The notes beneath the pieces were generated by a model that saw only the letters and a list, made by a program, of their open reading frames with translations, was not told the DNA's origin and made no database searches. Of a DNA stretch of 64,000 nucleotides, positions 1-8,603 are shown piece by piece; positions within the stretch are counted from its first letter, which is position 1, and the number at the start of each line of letters is the position of its first letter. Location of the stretch: the NCBI RefSeq assembly GCF_026339995.1, contig NZ_JAPEPT010000003.1:372001-436000 (forward strand), in the 5' to 3' direction. Made by a program: the position numbers and the translations under genes. Source of the DNA: Streptomyces sp. NBC_01481. Lineage in GTDB: Bacteria > Actinomycetota > Actinomycetes > Streptomycetales > Streptomycetaceae.

Positions 1-224
1 GGGACGGCGATCTCGGCCGTCCGTCGGCGTACCAGCCGCTGACGCCGGAGATCGCCGAACAGAAAGTGCGGCTGTTGCAGGAGCACTACCCCTCGCAACG
101 GCACCGGCCCTGGTACGACCGGGAGGCCTTCCTCGGCCTTGCACGAATCCGCGGCATCGAATGCCACGCGCGCTACGCCGAGGCGTTCGCCGTCACCAAA
201 CTCACGCTCAATCTGGGGGAATGA
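1..224 (+). CDS. PIG-L family deacetylase, C-terminal part (5' end outside window)
   Basis: The frame open from base 3 gives 73 residues ending in TGA at 222-224. It contains an SQ..R.WYDREAFLGLARIRG segment followed by YAEAF near the end. That is the usual C-terminal signature of PIG-L/LmbE zinc deacetylases, where the RG...YAEAF block closes the active-site region. These enzymes remove N-acetyl groups from amino-sugar conjugates. The metal-binding N-terminal motifs lie outside the window, so the call rests on the tail. The stop lies three bases before the epimerase start, so this is the upstream member of a coupled glycan operon. Confidence 0.62.
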   Translation, partial: DGDLGRPSAYQPLTPEIAEQKVRLLQEHYPSQRHRPWYDREAFLGLARIRGIECHARYAEAFAVTKLTLNLGE

Positions 225-227
225 ACC

Positions 228-1253
228 TTGCGCGTACTGCTGACCGGACACCAGGGCTACCTGGGCACCGTGATGGCCCCGGTCCTCACGGCCGCCGGAC
301 ACGAAGTCGTCGGCCTCGACGCCGGCCTGTTCGCCGACTGCGTCCTCGGCCCGCCGCCCGCCGACCCGCCGGGGCCCCGCGTGGACCTGCGCGACGTCAC
401 GGCCGACCACGTGGCCGGGGTGGACGCCGTGATCCACCTGGCCGCGCTGTCCAACGACCCGCTGGGATCGCTGGCGCCGGACCTCACCTACGACATCAAC
501 CACCACGCCTCCGTACGGCTTGCCCGGCTGGCCCGCGACGCCGGAGTGCGGCGCTTCCTGTACGCGTCTACCTGCTCGGTCTACGGCGCCGCCGGCGGTG
601 ACGACCTGGTGACCGAGGACGCCCCGCTGCGCCCGGTGACGCCGTACGCGGAGTCCAAGGTGCGGGTGGAGGACGATCTGCACGCGCTGGCCGACGGCGA
701 CTTCACCCCGGTGTTCATGCGCAACGCCACCGCCTTCGGCTACTCGCCCCGGCTGCGCGCCGACATCGTGCTGAACAACCTGGTGGGCCACGCGCTCCTG
801 TCCGGCGAGGTTCTTGTCCTCTCCGACGGCACCCCCTGGCGCCCGCTGGTGCACGCCGCCGACATCGCACGGGCCTTCACGGCCGCGCTGACCGCGCCGC
901 GCGAAGCGGTGCACGACCGGGCGTTCAACATCGGCAGCGAGATCAACAACGTCACGGTCGCCGAGGTCGCCGAGCAGGTCGCCGAGGCGGTATCCGGCTC
1001 GCGGGTGGTGATCACCGGGGAGACCGGTGCCGATCCGCGGTCGTACCGGGTGGACTTCTCCCGGTTCCGCGCCGCGGTGCCCGGCTTCGACTGCGAGTGG
1101 ACGGTGAAGCAGGGCGCGCTCGAACTCGCCGACGCCTACCGGAAGTTCGGGCTGACCCGGGAGGACTTCGAGCGACGCTTCACCCGGCTGGCCGTGCTGC
1201 GCGCGGCGTCCGACGCCGGCGCCGTCGACGACACCCTGCGGTGGCGCCGATGA
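228..1253 (+). CDS. NAD-dependent epimerase/dehydratase (extended SDR, nucleotide sugar)
   Basis: This 341-residue extended short-chain dehydrogenase has the Rossmann glycine motif GHQGYLG at residues 7-13, a DVT..H..GVDAVIHLAALS strand near 60-75, STCSVYG near 114-120 and the catalytic TPYAESK (Tyr140-Lys144). Such enzymes epimerise, dehydrate or reduce NDP-sugars in the cytoplasm. The start is TTG at 228, four bases after the PIG-L stop and behind the GGGGGAA of the upstream gene. The ribosome-binding site therefore lies inside the upstream gene and translation is probably coupled. The stop overlaps the next start (ATGA). The exact sugar substrate cannot be read from sequence. Confidence 0.88.
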   Translation: MRVLLTGHQGYLGTVMAPVLTAAGHEVVGLDAGLFADCVLGPPPADPPGPRVDLRDVTADHVAGVDAVIHLAALSNDPLGSLAPDLTYDINHHASVRLARLARDAGVRRFLYASTCSVYGAAGGDDLVTEDAPLRPVTPYAESKVRVEDDLHALADGDFTPVFMRNATAFGYSPRLRADIVLNNLVGHALLSGEVLVLSDGTPWRPLVHAADIARAFTAALTAPREAVHDRAFNIGSEINNVTVAEVAEQVAEAVSGSRVVITGETGADPRSYRVDFSRFRAAVPGFDCEWTVKQGALELADAYRKFGLTREDFERRFTRLAVLRAASDAGAVDDTLRWRR

Positions 1254-2524
1254 CCGCTGTCGGCGAGGAGATGCACGCGCTGGTGGAGCGGCTGTACCCG
1301 CTGTGCCGGAGCATCACCGGCGACGGTGTGCGCGCCACCCTGGAGATCGTCGGCGAGTACGTTCCGCTGCAGGTGCACGAGGTACCGACCGGGACGCAAG
1401 TGCTCGACTGGACGGTGCCGCAGGAGTGGAACATCCGGGACGCGTACATCGCCGACACCGCCGGCAACCGGGTCGTCGACTTCGCCGCGTCCAGCCTGCA
1501 CGTGCTCGGCTACAGCGTGCCGGTGTCGGCGACCATGCCGCTGGCCGAGCTGCGGGCACACCTGCACACCCTGCCGGACCACCCGAGTTGGGTGCCGTAC
1601 CGCACCAGCTACTACACACCGGAATGGGGATTCTGCCTGGCGCAGGAGACCCTGGACGCGCTGCCGGACGGCGAGTACGAGGTGCGTATCGACTCCACGC
1701 TCGCGGACGGTCACCTCACCTACGCCGAGCACGTGATCCCCGGGCAGGTCCCCGACGAGGTGATCGTCTCCTGCCACGTCTGCCACCCGTCGCTGGCCAA
1801 CGACAACCTGGCCGGCATCGCGGTGGCGACGTTCCTGGCCCGCGCGCTGGCGCAGGAGACGCCGTACTACACCTACCGGTTCATCTACGCGCCCGGCACC
1901 ATCGGGGCGATCACCTGGCTGGCCCGCAACGCGGAGCGGGTGGAACGGGTCAAGCACGGCCTTGTGCTGGCCTGCGCCGGCGACCCGGGTCAACTGACGT
2001 ACAAGCAGAGCAGGCGCGGCGACGCGGAGATCGACCGGGTGATGAGACATGTGCTGACCGCCTCCGAACGCCCGCACCAGGTCAACGAGTTCGCCCCGTA
2101 CGGCTACGACGAGCGGCAGTACTGCTCGCCCGGGTTCGATCTCGGCGTGGGCTCGCTCAGCCGGACCCCGTACGCCGGGTACCCGGAGTACCACACCTCG
2201 GCGGACAACCCGGACTTCGTCTCCCCGGAGGCGATGGCGGACACCCTCGCGGTCTGCCGCGAGGCGTTCGCCGTGCTGGACCGCAACCGGCGGTACGTCA
2301 ACCTCAGCCCCTACGGCGAACCGCAGCTGGGCCGACGCGGGTTGTACGACTCGCTCGGCGGCCGCAGCGACGCGAAGCAGGCCCAGATGGCCATGCTCTG
2401 GGTGCTCAGCCTCTCCGACGGCGGGCACAGTCTGCTGGACGTCGCCGAGTGCTCCGGGGTGCCGTTCAGCGCCGTCGCCGTCGCGGCCGACGCCCTGCAC
2501 GGCGCCGGTCTGATCAAGGCATGA
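1250..2524 (+). CDS. DUF4910/DUF2172 aminopeptidase-like protein with C-terminal winged helix
   Basis: A 424-residue protein starting at an ATG that overlaps the upstream stop. The body looks like an M28-type zinc aminopeptidase fold: CHVCHPSLANDN near residues 176-187 gives His/Asp ligands, and EYHTSADNPDF near 313 gives a late His. An inserted DUF2172-like segment lies in the first half. The last 70 residues (DAKQAQMAMLWVLSLSDG to the end) resemble the winged helix-turn-helix module that closes this family. The family recurs in surface-polysaccharide and sugar-modification clusters, but its substrate is unknown to me. The position between an epimerase and a flippase suggests a carbohydrate-linked amide or amino-acid substrate, which is inference. 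Confidence 0.8.
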   Translation: MTAVGEEMHALVERLYPLCRSITGDGVRATLEIVGEYVPLQVHEVPTGTQVLDWTVPQEWNIRDAYIADTAGNRVVDFAASSLHVLGYSVPVSATMPLAELRAHLHTLPDHPSWVPYRTSYYTPEWGFCLAQETLDALPDGEYEVRIDSTLADGHLTYAEHVIPGQVPDEVIVSCHVCHPSLANDNLAGIAVATFLARALAQETPYYTYRFIYAPGTIGAITWLARNAERVERVKHGLVLACAGDPGQLTYKQSRRGDAEIDRVMRHVLTASERPHQVNEFAPYGYDERQYCSPGFDLGVGSLSRTPYAGYPEYHTSADNPDFVSPEAMADTLAVCREAFAVLDRNRRYVNLSPYGEPQLGRRGLYDSLGGRSDAKQAQMAMLWVLSLSDGGHSLLDVAECSGVPFSAVAVAADALHGAGLIKA

Positions 2525-3825
2525 CGTCCATGACCGCCGAGGGGGAGAAGACGACGACACCGGCGGACCGGCGGACCGCCAAGCAGGCCATGGTCGGCCG
2601 GCTCTCCTGGGGACTGGCCGACCAGGCGGCCTCCAGCATGACCAACTTCGCGGTGGGCCTCTACGTGGCACGCTCGCTGGGGCTGACCGCTTTCGGCGTG
2701 TTCAGCCTGGCCTGGCTGACCTACGGCGTGGTGCTCAACGTCGCCCGCGGGCTGGCCACCGACCCGCTCGTGGTCCGCTTCAGCGGCGTGCCGGACACGT
2801 CCTGGCGCGCGGCGGCGGCTCGGTCGTCGGGTGCCGCCCTCGGTGTCGGTGCCGCCCTCGGCGCAATGTGTCTGCTGATCGGGCTCGGCCTCGGCGGCCG
2901 CGTGGGGCCCGCGTTCGCCTGCCTCGGCGTCGTACTGCCGGCGCTGCTGCTGCAGGACGCCTGGCGGTTCGCCTTCTTCGCCGCCGGCACCGGGCGGAAG
3001 GCGTTCGTCAACGACCTCGTGTGGGGCGTCGCGCTCGTCCCGGCCATGGTCCTGGCGGCCCGCGTGGGCAGCGTGGCCGCCTTCGTGCTCGCCTGGGGCG
3101 CGTCCGCCGCGGTGGCCGCGGTGTACGGCTGCCTCCAGTCCGGCATCCTGCCCCGGCTGACCGGAGCGCCCGGGTGGCTTCGCGAGCAGCGCGATCTCGG
3201 CTACCGGTACCTGGCCGAGAACGTCAGCCTCAGCGGCGCGAGCCAGCTGCGGGCGTACGGGCTCGGCGCGATCGTCGGGGTCGGCGCGGTGGGTGCGGTC
3301 CGGGGCGCGGAGCTCCTGCTCGGCCCGTTCCTCGCCGTGCTGATGGGGCTGTCACTGGTCACCGTCGCGGAGGCGGCACGGGTGCTGCGGCGGGCCCCGC
3401 ACCGCCTTGCCAGGTTCTGCCTCCTGCTCGGCGGCGGGCAGGCCGCCGCCGCACTGCTCTGGGGCGCGGCGCTGCTGCTGGTGCCGGACCGGGCCGGCGA
3501 GCTGGTGCTCGGCGGCGTCTGGCACTCCGCCTCGGAACTCATCGTGCCGGCCACGCTCGGCGTCGCGGGCGCCGGCCTCGGCACCGGCGCGGCGGCCGGG
3601 CTGCGCGCGCTCGCCGCGGCCCGGCGCAGCCTGCGCTGCCAGCTGTTCGCCTCCGCCTGCTACGTCGGCGGCGGGCTCGGCGGCGCGGCCGTGGCAGGCA
3701 CGATCGGCTCGGCCTGGGGCGTCGCCGCCGCGACCGTCTGCGCCTCGGCCGTGTGGTGGCTGCAGCTGCGGTCCGCCCTGCGCGAGCGCCACCGCAACCC
3801 CATCCCCGAAGTGAGGACGTCATGA
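2521..3825 (+). CDS. Wzx/MATE-like polysaccharide flippase
   Basis: A 434-residue, strongly hydrophobic protein with about twelve predicted membrane helices after a polar 25-residue N-terminus. The opening GRLSWGLADQAASSMTNF followed by LYVARSLGLTAFGVFSLA is typical of oligosaccharide-lipid flippases of the MOP superfamily. These move undecaprenyl-linked glycans across the cytoplasmic membrane. The start ATG overlaps the DUF4910 stop, and the stop overlaps the glycosyltransferase start. A transporter of this class inside the operon indicates that the glycan is exported to the cell surface. Confidence 0.85.
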   Translation: MTSMTAEGEKTTTPADRRTAKQAMVGRLSWGLADQAASSMTNFAVGLYVARSLGLTAFGVFSLAWLTYGVVLNVARGLATDPLVVRFSGVPDTSWRAAAARSSGAALGVGAALGAMCLLIGLGLGGRVGPAFACLGVVLPALLLQDAWRFAFFAAGTGRKAFVNDLVWGVALVPAMVLAARVGSVAAFVLAWGASAAVAAVYGCLQSGILPRLTGAPGWLREQRDLGYRYLAENVSLSGASQLRAYGLGAIVGVGAVGAVRGAELLLGPFLAVLMGLSLVTVAEAARVLRRAPHRLARFCLLLGGGQAAAALLWGAALLLVPDRAGELVLGGVWHSASELIVPATLGVAGAGLGTGAAAGLRALAAARRSLRCQLFASACYVGGGLGGAAVAGTIGSAWGVAAATVCASAVWWLQLRSALRERHRNPIPEVRTS

Positions 3826-4769
3826 CCGCCCAACCCCGGCTGAGCATCGGCCTGCCCGTGTACAACGGCGAAGAGTACCTGGCCGAGTCGCTCGACGCCC
3901 TGCTCGGCCAGACCTACGAGGACTTCGAGCTGGTCATCTCCGACAACGCCTCGACCGACGGGACTCAGGAGATCTGCCGCAAGTACGCCGCGCAGGACTC
4001 GCGCATCCGGTACATCCGGCTGCCCCGCAACATCGGCGCCGCGCCGAACCACAACTACGCGTTCACCGAGTGCCGTGGCGAGCTGTTCAAGTGGGCCTCG
4101 CACGACGACCTTTATGCCCGGGATCTGCTGCGGCGCTGCGTGGAGGCGCTGGACGAGCGGCCGGACGTGATCCTCGCGCACAGCGGCCAGGCGGTCATCG
4201 ACGGAGACGGCCAGGTGAAGGTCCCGTACGAGTACGGGCTCGCCACCGACTCGCCGCACGCGCCGGAGCGCTTCCGCAGCCTGCTGTTCGAGCCCGGTGG
4301 CGACGACTTCTACGGGGTGATGCGGGCAGACGTGCTGCGCCGGGTGAAGCCGCACGACAGCTACCACCACGCGGACCGCACGTTCGTCGCCGAGATCACC
4401 CTGCACGGGCCCTTCCACCAGGTGCCGGAGCTGCTGTACTTCCGCCGCGACCACCCCACCCGCGCCGAGCGGGCGAACCCTTCCAAGCGCTCCCGGTGCG
4501 TCAACCTGGACCCACGCCGGGCAGGCCTGCTGCACCCGACGCCCCGGCTGCTCGCCGAGTACGTCTGGGGCTTCGCCTCGGCGATCCGGCGGGCGCCGTT
4601 GTCCCCCGCCGACCGGCGCGCGTGCTACCGCCACCTGGCCACATGGATGACCAGCCGGGTCCGGCCGGGCGCCGGCGAGCGGGTCGAGGACCGCGCCCCG
4701 GTCGACCCGGGCCGGCACACCGTCTCCGTCGACGCCCTCGTCGCGGGACGCGAGGGGAGGCAGGCATGA
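3822..4769 (+). CDS. Glycosyltransferase family 2
   Basis: A 315-residue GT-A fold glycosyltransferase. It starts MTAQPRLSIGLPVYNGE, the usual first strand of GT2 enzymes, then has SDNASTDGT (residues about 44-52, nucleotide binding) and SHDDLYARDLL (the acidic metal-binding loop, residues about 93-103). It should transfer a sugar from an NDP donor to a lipid-linked acceptor at the inner face of the membrane. It overlaps both neighbours by ATGA junctions. The acceptor and the linkage are unknown. Confidence 0.9.
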   Translation: MTAQPRLSIGLPVYNGEEYLAESLDALLGQTYEDFELVISDNASTDGTQEICRKYAAQDSRIRYIRLPRNIGAAPNHNYAFTECRGELFKWASHDDLYARDLLRRCVEALDERPDVILAHSGQAVIDGDGQVKVPYEYGLATDSPHAPERFRSLLFEPGGDDFYGVMRADVLRRVKPHDSYHHADRTFVAEITLHGPFHQVPELLYFRRDHPTRAERANPSKRSRCVNLDPRRAGLLHPTPRLLAEYVWGFASAIRRAPLSPADRRACYRHLATWMTSRVRPGAGERVEDRAPVDPGRHTVSVDALVAGREGRQA

Positions 4770-6028
4770 CGTCTGGAGACGAAACTCCTGTGCGCGTGGG
4801 GGTGTTCGGCCTGCTCGGCTCCGGCAACCTCGGCAACGACGGGTCGCTCGAGGCCGTGCTCGGCTACCTCCGCGCCGCGCACCCGGAGGCTGTCGTGGAC
4901 GCCCTGTGCGGCGGACCCGAGGTCGTCGCGACCCGGTACGCGATCCCCGCGACGCGGCTGCACTGGTACCGCGGGGAGTACCGGACCGCGTCGCGTGCGG
5001 GCGCGATCGCGGGCAAGGGCCTGGGCAAACTCGTCGACGTCTTCCGCACCGCTGCCTGGGTGCGCCGGCACGACGTGGTGATCGTGCCGGGCATGGGCGT
5101 CCTGGAGGCCACGCTGCCGCTGCGGCCGTGGGGCTTCCCGTACTCGCTGTTCCTGCTCTGCGCATCCGGCCGGCTGTTCGGCACCCGGGTCGCGCTGGTC
5201 GGCGTCGGCGCCGCCGCGATCGGCGACCGGCCGACCCGGGCCCTGGTGCGCCGGTCGGCGCGGCTGGCCACGTACCGGTCGTACCGGGACACCCAGTCCC
5301 GCGACGCGATGCGGGCGATGGGCGTGGACACCACGCGCGACGAGGTCCACCCGGACCTCGCCTTCGCCCTGCCGACGCTGCCGGCGAGCGCGCCCTCGGG
5401 TCCGCCGGGCCGGGTCTGCGTCGGCGTCATGGACTTCCACGGCGGCAACGACGACCGCGCCCGGGCCGAGGAGATCCACCGGCGCTACCTCGACGGGACA
5501 ACTCGCTTCGTTCGCGCGCTGGTCGAGGACTGCAGGCCGGTCCGGCTGCTCACCGGCGACGAGTGCGACGTGGCGGTGGTCGCCGCGATCCTCGACGCGG
5601 TGGACTCGCCGCTGGTCACCGCTGCCGAGGCGGACTCCCTTGCCGACCTGATGAAGGAGATGGCGGCTGCCGACACCGTGGTGGCGACCCGATACCACAA
5701 CCTGATCTGCGCGCTGAAGGTCGGCACGCCGACGCTCGCACTCAGCTATGCGGCGAAGAGCGACGCGCTCATGGCTCAGATGGGTCTTGGCGCGTACTGC
5801 CACCCGGCTCGCGAGGTCGACGCCGACCGGCTGCTCGAGCAGTTCCGGGCGCTGGAGCGGCGATCGGCGGAGCTGCGGCGGACCCTCACCGAGCGGAACC
5901 TGGTCGCCGTTCGGCAACTTGAGCACCAGTTCACCGCCTTGACCGCGGCGCTGTTCCCGGCGACCGACGACGCCAACGCCAACGCCAACGCCAACGCCAA
6001 CGCCCACGCCCGGCAGGAGGCTTCATGA
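4766..6028 (+). CDS. Polysaccharide pyruvyl transferase family protein
   Basis: A 420-residue member of the WcaK/CsaB-like family. GLLGSGNLGNDGSLEAVLGYLR (residues about 12-33) is the characteristic N-terminal glycine-rich loop, and TRYHNLICALKVGTPTLALSY near residues 311-331 is the typical C-terminal His-containing block. The family adds ketal pyruvate to sugars of surface glycans, giving them negative charge, although some members act as other transferases. The C-terminus is unusual: five exact GCCAAC hexamers plus one variant (5972-6007) encode an Ala-Asn run just before the stop. The start overlaps the GT2 stop and the stop overlaps the next start. Confidence 0.82.
   Translation: MTSGDETPVRVGVFGLLGSGNLGNDGSLEAVLGYLRAAHPEAVVDALCGGPEVVATRYAIPATRLHWYRGEYRTASRAGAIAGKGLGKLVDVFRTAAWVRRHDVVIVPGMGVLEATLPLRPWGFPYSLFLLCASGRLFGTRVALVGVGAAAIGDRPTRALVRRSARLATYRSYRDTQSRDAMRAMGVDTTRDEVHPDLAFALPTLPASAPSGPPGRVCVGVMDFHGGNDDRARAEEIHRRYLDGTTRFVRALVEDCRPVRLLTGDECDVAVVAAILDAVDSPLVTAAEADSLADLMKEMAAADTVVATRYHNLICALKVGTPTLALSYAAKSDALMAQMGLGAYCHPAREVDADRLLEQFRALERRSAELRRTLTERNLVAVRQLEHQFTALTAALFPATDDANANANANANAHARQEAS
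5972..6007 (+). repeat. GCCAAC hexanucleotide tandem repeat in a coding region
   Basis: Five perfect copies of GCCAAC followed by GCCCAC, coding for alternating Ala-Asn ending Ala-His at the extreme C-terminus of the pyruvyl transferase-like protein. The unit is a multiple of three, so copy-number change would lengthen or shorten the tail without breaking the frame or disturbing the coupled downstream gene. Confidence 0.9.
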
Positions 6029-6576
6029 AAGCGACAGCAGTTCCGGAGATAGCCGGCGCGTACCTGTTCGAGCCGACGCCGTACGCCGACGAGCGCGGCT
6101 TCTTCTGCCGCACCTTCGACGCCGACGTGGTCCGCTCGGTGGGCCTCGACCCGGACACCTTCATCCAGGACAGCGTGTCCCGCTCGGTCCGGGGCGTGCT
6201 GCGCGGCCTGCACCTGCGCTCCGGCGCCGGCGAGGCCAAGCTGGTGCGGTGCTCGTACGGGAGGATCTTCGACGTCGTCGTGGACCTGCGGACGGACTCG
6301 CCGACCTACCGCAACCGGGCCTTCTTCGAGCTGTCCGGCGAGACGCAGCGGACCCTGTACATCCCGGCGGGGTGCGCGCACGGCTTCCAGGCGCTGACCG
6401 AGACCGCCGACACCTCGTACCGGATCGACCGCCCGCACGATCCGGCCGAGGACGTGACGATCGCCTTCGACGACCCGGAGCTCGCCATCCCCTGGCCGCT
6501 GCCGGTCACATCGATGTCCCAGCGGGACCGGGAGGCCCCGAGCCTCGCCGAGGTCCTGAAGCAGAAAGAGAGCTGA
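6025..6576 (+). CDS. dTDP-4-dehydrorhamnose 3,5-epimerase-like cupin (RmlC family)
   Basis: A 183-residue RmlC-type cupin. RSVRGVLRGLHLR carries the conserved base His (about residue 60), followed by K.VRCSYGRIFDVVVDLR, YIPAGCAHGFQAL and the closing FDDPELAIPWPL. RmlC enzymes epimerise NDP-4-keto-6-deoxysugars. In the segment that usually reads Y-K-x-x-x-Y-Y before the DP.E block, this protein has SYRIDRPHDP. The second Tyr, which I believe supplies the catalytic acid, is therefore missing. It may be a single-position epimerase or isomerase rather than true RmlC. No matching rmlABD genes are in view. ATGA overlap with the upstream gene. Confidence 0.82.
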   Translation: MKATAVPEIAGAYLFEPTPYADERGFFCRTFDADVVRSVGLDPDTFIQDSVSRSVRGVLRGLHLRSGAGEAKLVRCSYGRIFDVVVDLRTDSPTYRNRAFFELSGETQRTLYIPAGCAHGFQALTETADTSYRIDRPHDPAEDVTIAFDDPELAIPWPLPVTSMSQRDREAPSLAEVLKQKES

Positions 6577-6583
6577 AGTCAGC

Positions 6584-7909
6584 GTGGACACCGAAGAGTT
6601 CCTCCTGCCCCGGTCGCGGATGGCGAACGAGCGGCTGCACGCCATGATCCCCGGGGGCGCGCACACCTACGCCAAGGGCGACGACCAGTACCCCGAAAAC
6701 CTGGCCCCGGTCATCAGCCACGGCCGCGGTGCCCATGTGTGGGACGTCGACGGCAACCGCTACATCGAGTACGGCTCCGGCCTGCGGTCGGTCAGCCTCG
6801 GCCACGCCCACCCACGCGTGATCGAGGCGGTGCGGCGGGAACTCGACCGCGGCAGCAACTTCGTCCGGCCGTCCATCGTGGAGGTCGAGGCCGCGGAACG
6901 CTTCCTTACCACCGTGCCGACCGCCGAGATGGTGAAGTTCGCGAAGAACGGCTCCGACGTCACCACCGCCGCGGTGCGCCTCGCCCGCGCCGTCACCGGG
7001 CGCCAGCGGGTGGCCATCTGCGGCGACCATCCGTTCTTCTCCGTCGACGACTGGTTCATCGGAACCACGCCGATGTCCGCCGGTATTCCGGCGGCGACCA
7101 CCGAGCTCACGGTGGCGTTCCCTTACGGGGAACTGGCCGCCACGGAGGAGCTGCTCACCCGGTACCAGGACGAGGTCGCCTGCCTGATCCTCGAACCTGC
7201 CGGCCACACCGAGCCGCCGCCCGGGTACCTCGCCGGCCTCCGCGAGCTGGCCGACCGGCACGGCTGCGTACTGATCTTCGATGAGATGATCACCGGCCTC
7301 CGCTGGTCCGAGGCGGGCGCCCAGGGCCTGTACGGCGTCGTCCCCGACCTCTCCACGTTCGGCAAGGCGCTGGGCAACGGGTTCGCCGTCTCCGCGCTGG
7401 CCGGGCGCCGCGATCTGATGGAGTGGGGCGGGCTGCGTCACTCCGGCGAGCGGGTGTTCCTGCTGTCCACCACGCACGGTGCGGAGACGCACTCGCTGGC
7501 CGCCGCGATGGCCGTGCAGACCACTTATGCCGAGGAGGGCATCACCGCGCAACTGCACGCCCTCGGAGAGCGGTTGGCCGCGGGTGTCCGCGCCGCCGCG
7601 GCCGGCATGGGTGTCGGCGACCACGTCGTCGTACGGGGCCGGGCCAGCAACCTGGTCTTCGCCACCCTCGACGAGCACGGGCAGCCGTCGCAGGGGTACC
7701 GCACCCTGTTCCTGCGCCAACTCCTCGCGGGCGGAGTGCTGGCCCCGTCGTTCGTGGTGAGCAGCGCGCTCGGCGAGGCCGACATCGACCGCACCGTCGA
7801 TGTGGTGGCCCAGGCATGTGCGGTGTACCGGAAGGCACTGGACGCGGCTGACCCCACCCCCTGGCTGGCCGGGCGGCCGGTGAAGCCCGTATTCCGCCGC
7901 TTGGCGTGA
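6584..7909 (+). CDS. Class III aminotransferase (glutamate-1-semialdehyde aminomutase-like)
   Basis: A 441-residue PLP-dependent fold-type I enzyme. It shows GGAHTYAKGDDQYP near the N-terminus, LIFDEMITGLRW in the middle (Asp that contacts the PLP pyridine nitrogen) and STFGKALGNGFAVSAL with the Schiff-base Lys near residue 260. The family includes HemL, but the setting at the end of a glycan operon argues for sugar or small-molecule transamination rather than tetrapyrrole synthesis. Start is GTG at 6584, seven bases after the RmlC-like stop, behind an AAAGAGAG stretch. It is the last gene of the operon: the next gene is convergent and ends at 7917. Confidence 0.85.
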   Translation: MDTEEFLLPRSRMANERLHAMIPGGAHTYAKGDDQYPENLAPVISHGRGAHVWDVDGNRYIEYGSGLRSVSLGHAHPRVIEAVRRELDRGSNFVRPSIVEVEAAERFLTTVPTAEMVKFAKNGSDVTTAAVRLARAVTGRQRVAICGDHPFFSVDDWFIGTTPMSAGIPAATTELTVAFPYGELAATEELLTRYQDEVACLILEPAGHTEPPPGYLAGLRELADRHGCVLIFDEMITGLRWSEAGAQGLYGVVPDLSTFGKALGNGFAVSALAGRRDLMEWGGLRHSGERVFLLSTTHGAETHSLAAAMAVQTTYAEEGITAQLHALGERLAAGVRAAAAGMGVGDHVVVRGRASNLVFATLDEHGQPSQGYRTLFLRQLLAGGVLAPSFVVSSALGEADIDRTVDVVAQACAVYRKALDAADPTPWLAGRPVKPVFRRLA

Positions 7910-7916
7910 CGTGACG

Positions 7917-8603
7917 TCAGCGACGCTGCCGACGACCGGCGTCGGCCATCCGATCGACCAGCCGGTCGGCCGTCCGGTCGACCAGCCACGCGGTCGCGGG
8001 TATCACCGCCAGCGCGGTGCACCAGCCGCCGAGGACGTCAGTCGGGTAGTGCGCGCCCAGGGCGACCTGCGCCCAGCCCATGGCGGCGCCGGCAGCCAGC
8101 GCCGCGGTGAGCACGAGTAACATGCCGGCCGTCCTGCCGAGGCAGAGCCGGCCGGTCGCGAGCAGCGCCACCATGAGGGCGAGCGCGGTGAAGAAGGCGG
8201 TGTGCCCGCTCGGGTAGGACAGGTTGTCGTCGCCGTGGATGGTGCGTCCCACCAGGGACTTGAGCAGCGTCGATGCCCCCACGGTCAGGCTGACGCCGGC
8301 AACGATGAGCACGGCTGCGCGAGGACGCCGTAACAGCAGGCAGCCCGTCACGGCGGCCACGACCAGCATCGCTGCTCCGGCGGGCTCTCCCAAGAAGTCC
8401 GTGGCCAGAGCGACGCGCCGCCACGGCGGCCCCACACTGTCCGCCGTCGGCTGGATGATCCACCTGTCCACCGTGCCGGGCTCGCTGTGGCCGGCGTACA
8501 GAACCCCGAGCACGACGACCACCAGCGCGGCGAGGACCGCGATCAGCCCGAGCGACACGCGTAGCGACGGGGGCAGCACCGCGGGCGCCGGCCGGCCGGT
8601 CAC
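7917..8603 (-). CDS. PAP2 family membrane phosphatase
   Basis: A 228-residue protein with about five or six membrane helices. The three PAP2 motifs are visible: KSLVGR (Lys115, Arg120), SYPSGHT (residues 129-135) and GAHYPTDVLGGW (His185, Asp189). Such enzymes dephosphorylate lipid phosphates such as phosphatidic acid or undecaprenyl pyrophosphate at the outer membrane face. The GTG start overlaps the stop of the small upstream open frame (8600-8602). It converges on the aminotransferase with only seven bases between the stops. Confidence 0.88.
   Translation of the reverse strand: MTGRPAPAVLPPSLRVSLGLIAVLAALVVVVLGVLYAGHSEPGTVDRWIIQPTADSVGPPWRRVALATDFLGEPAGAAMLVVAAVTGCLLLRRPRAAVLIVAGVSLTVGASTLLKSLVGRTIHGDDNLSYPSGHTAFFTALALMVALLATGRLCLGRTAGMLLVLTAALAAGAAMGWAQVALGAHYPTDVLGGWCTALAVIPATAWLVDRTADRLVDRMADAGRRQRR

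Noticed and set aside
161..601. Open frame of 146 codons overlapping the PIG-L and epimerase genes
   Set aside because: Its Arg/Pro/Gly-rich translation has no structure, and both overlapping frames are recognisable enzymes.
1303..2520. Upstream in-frame extension of the flippase
   Set aside because: The sequence lies wholly within the DUF4910 gene and is Arg/Gly-rich noise. The flippase begins at the ATGA overlap at 2521.
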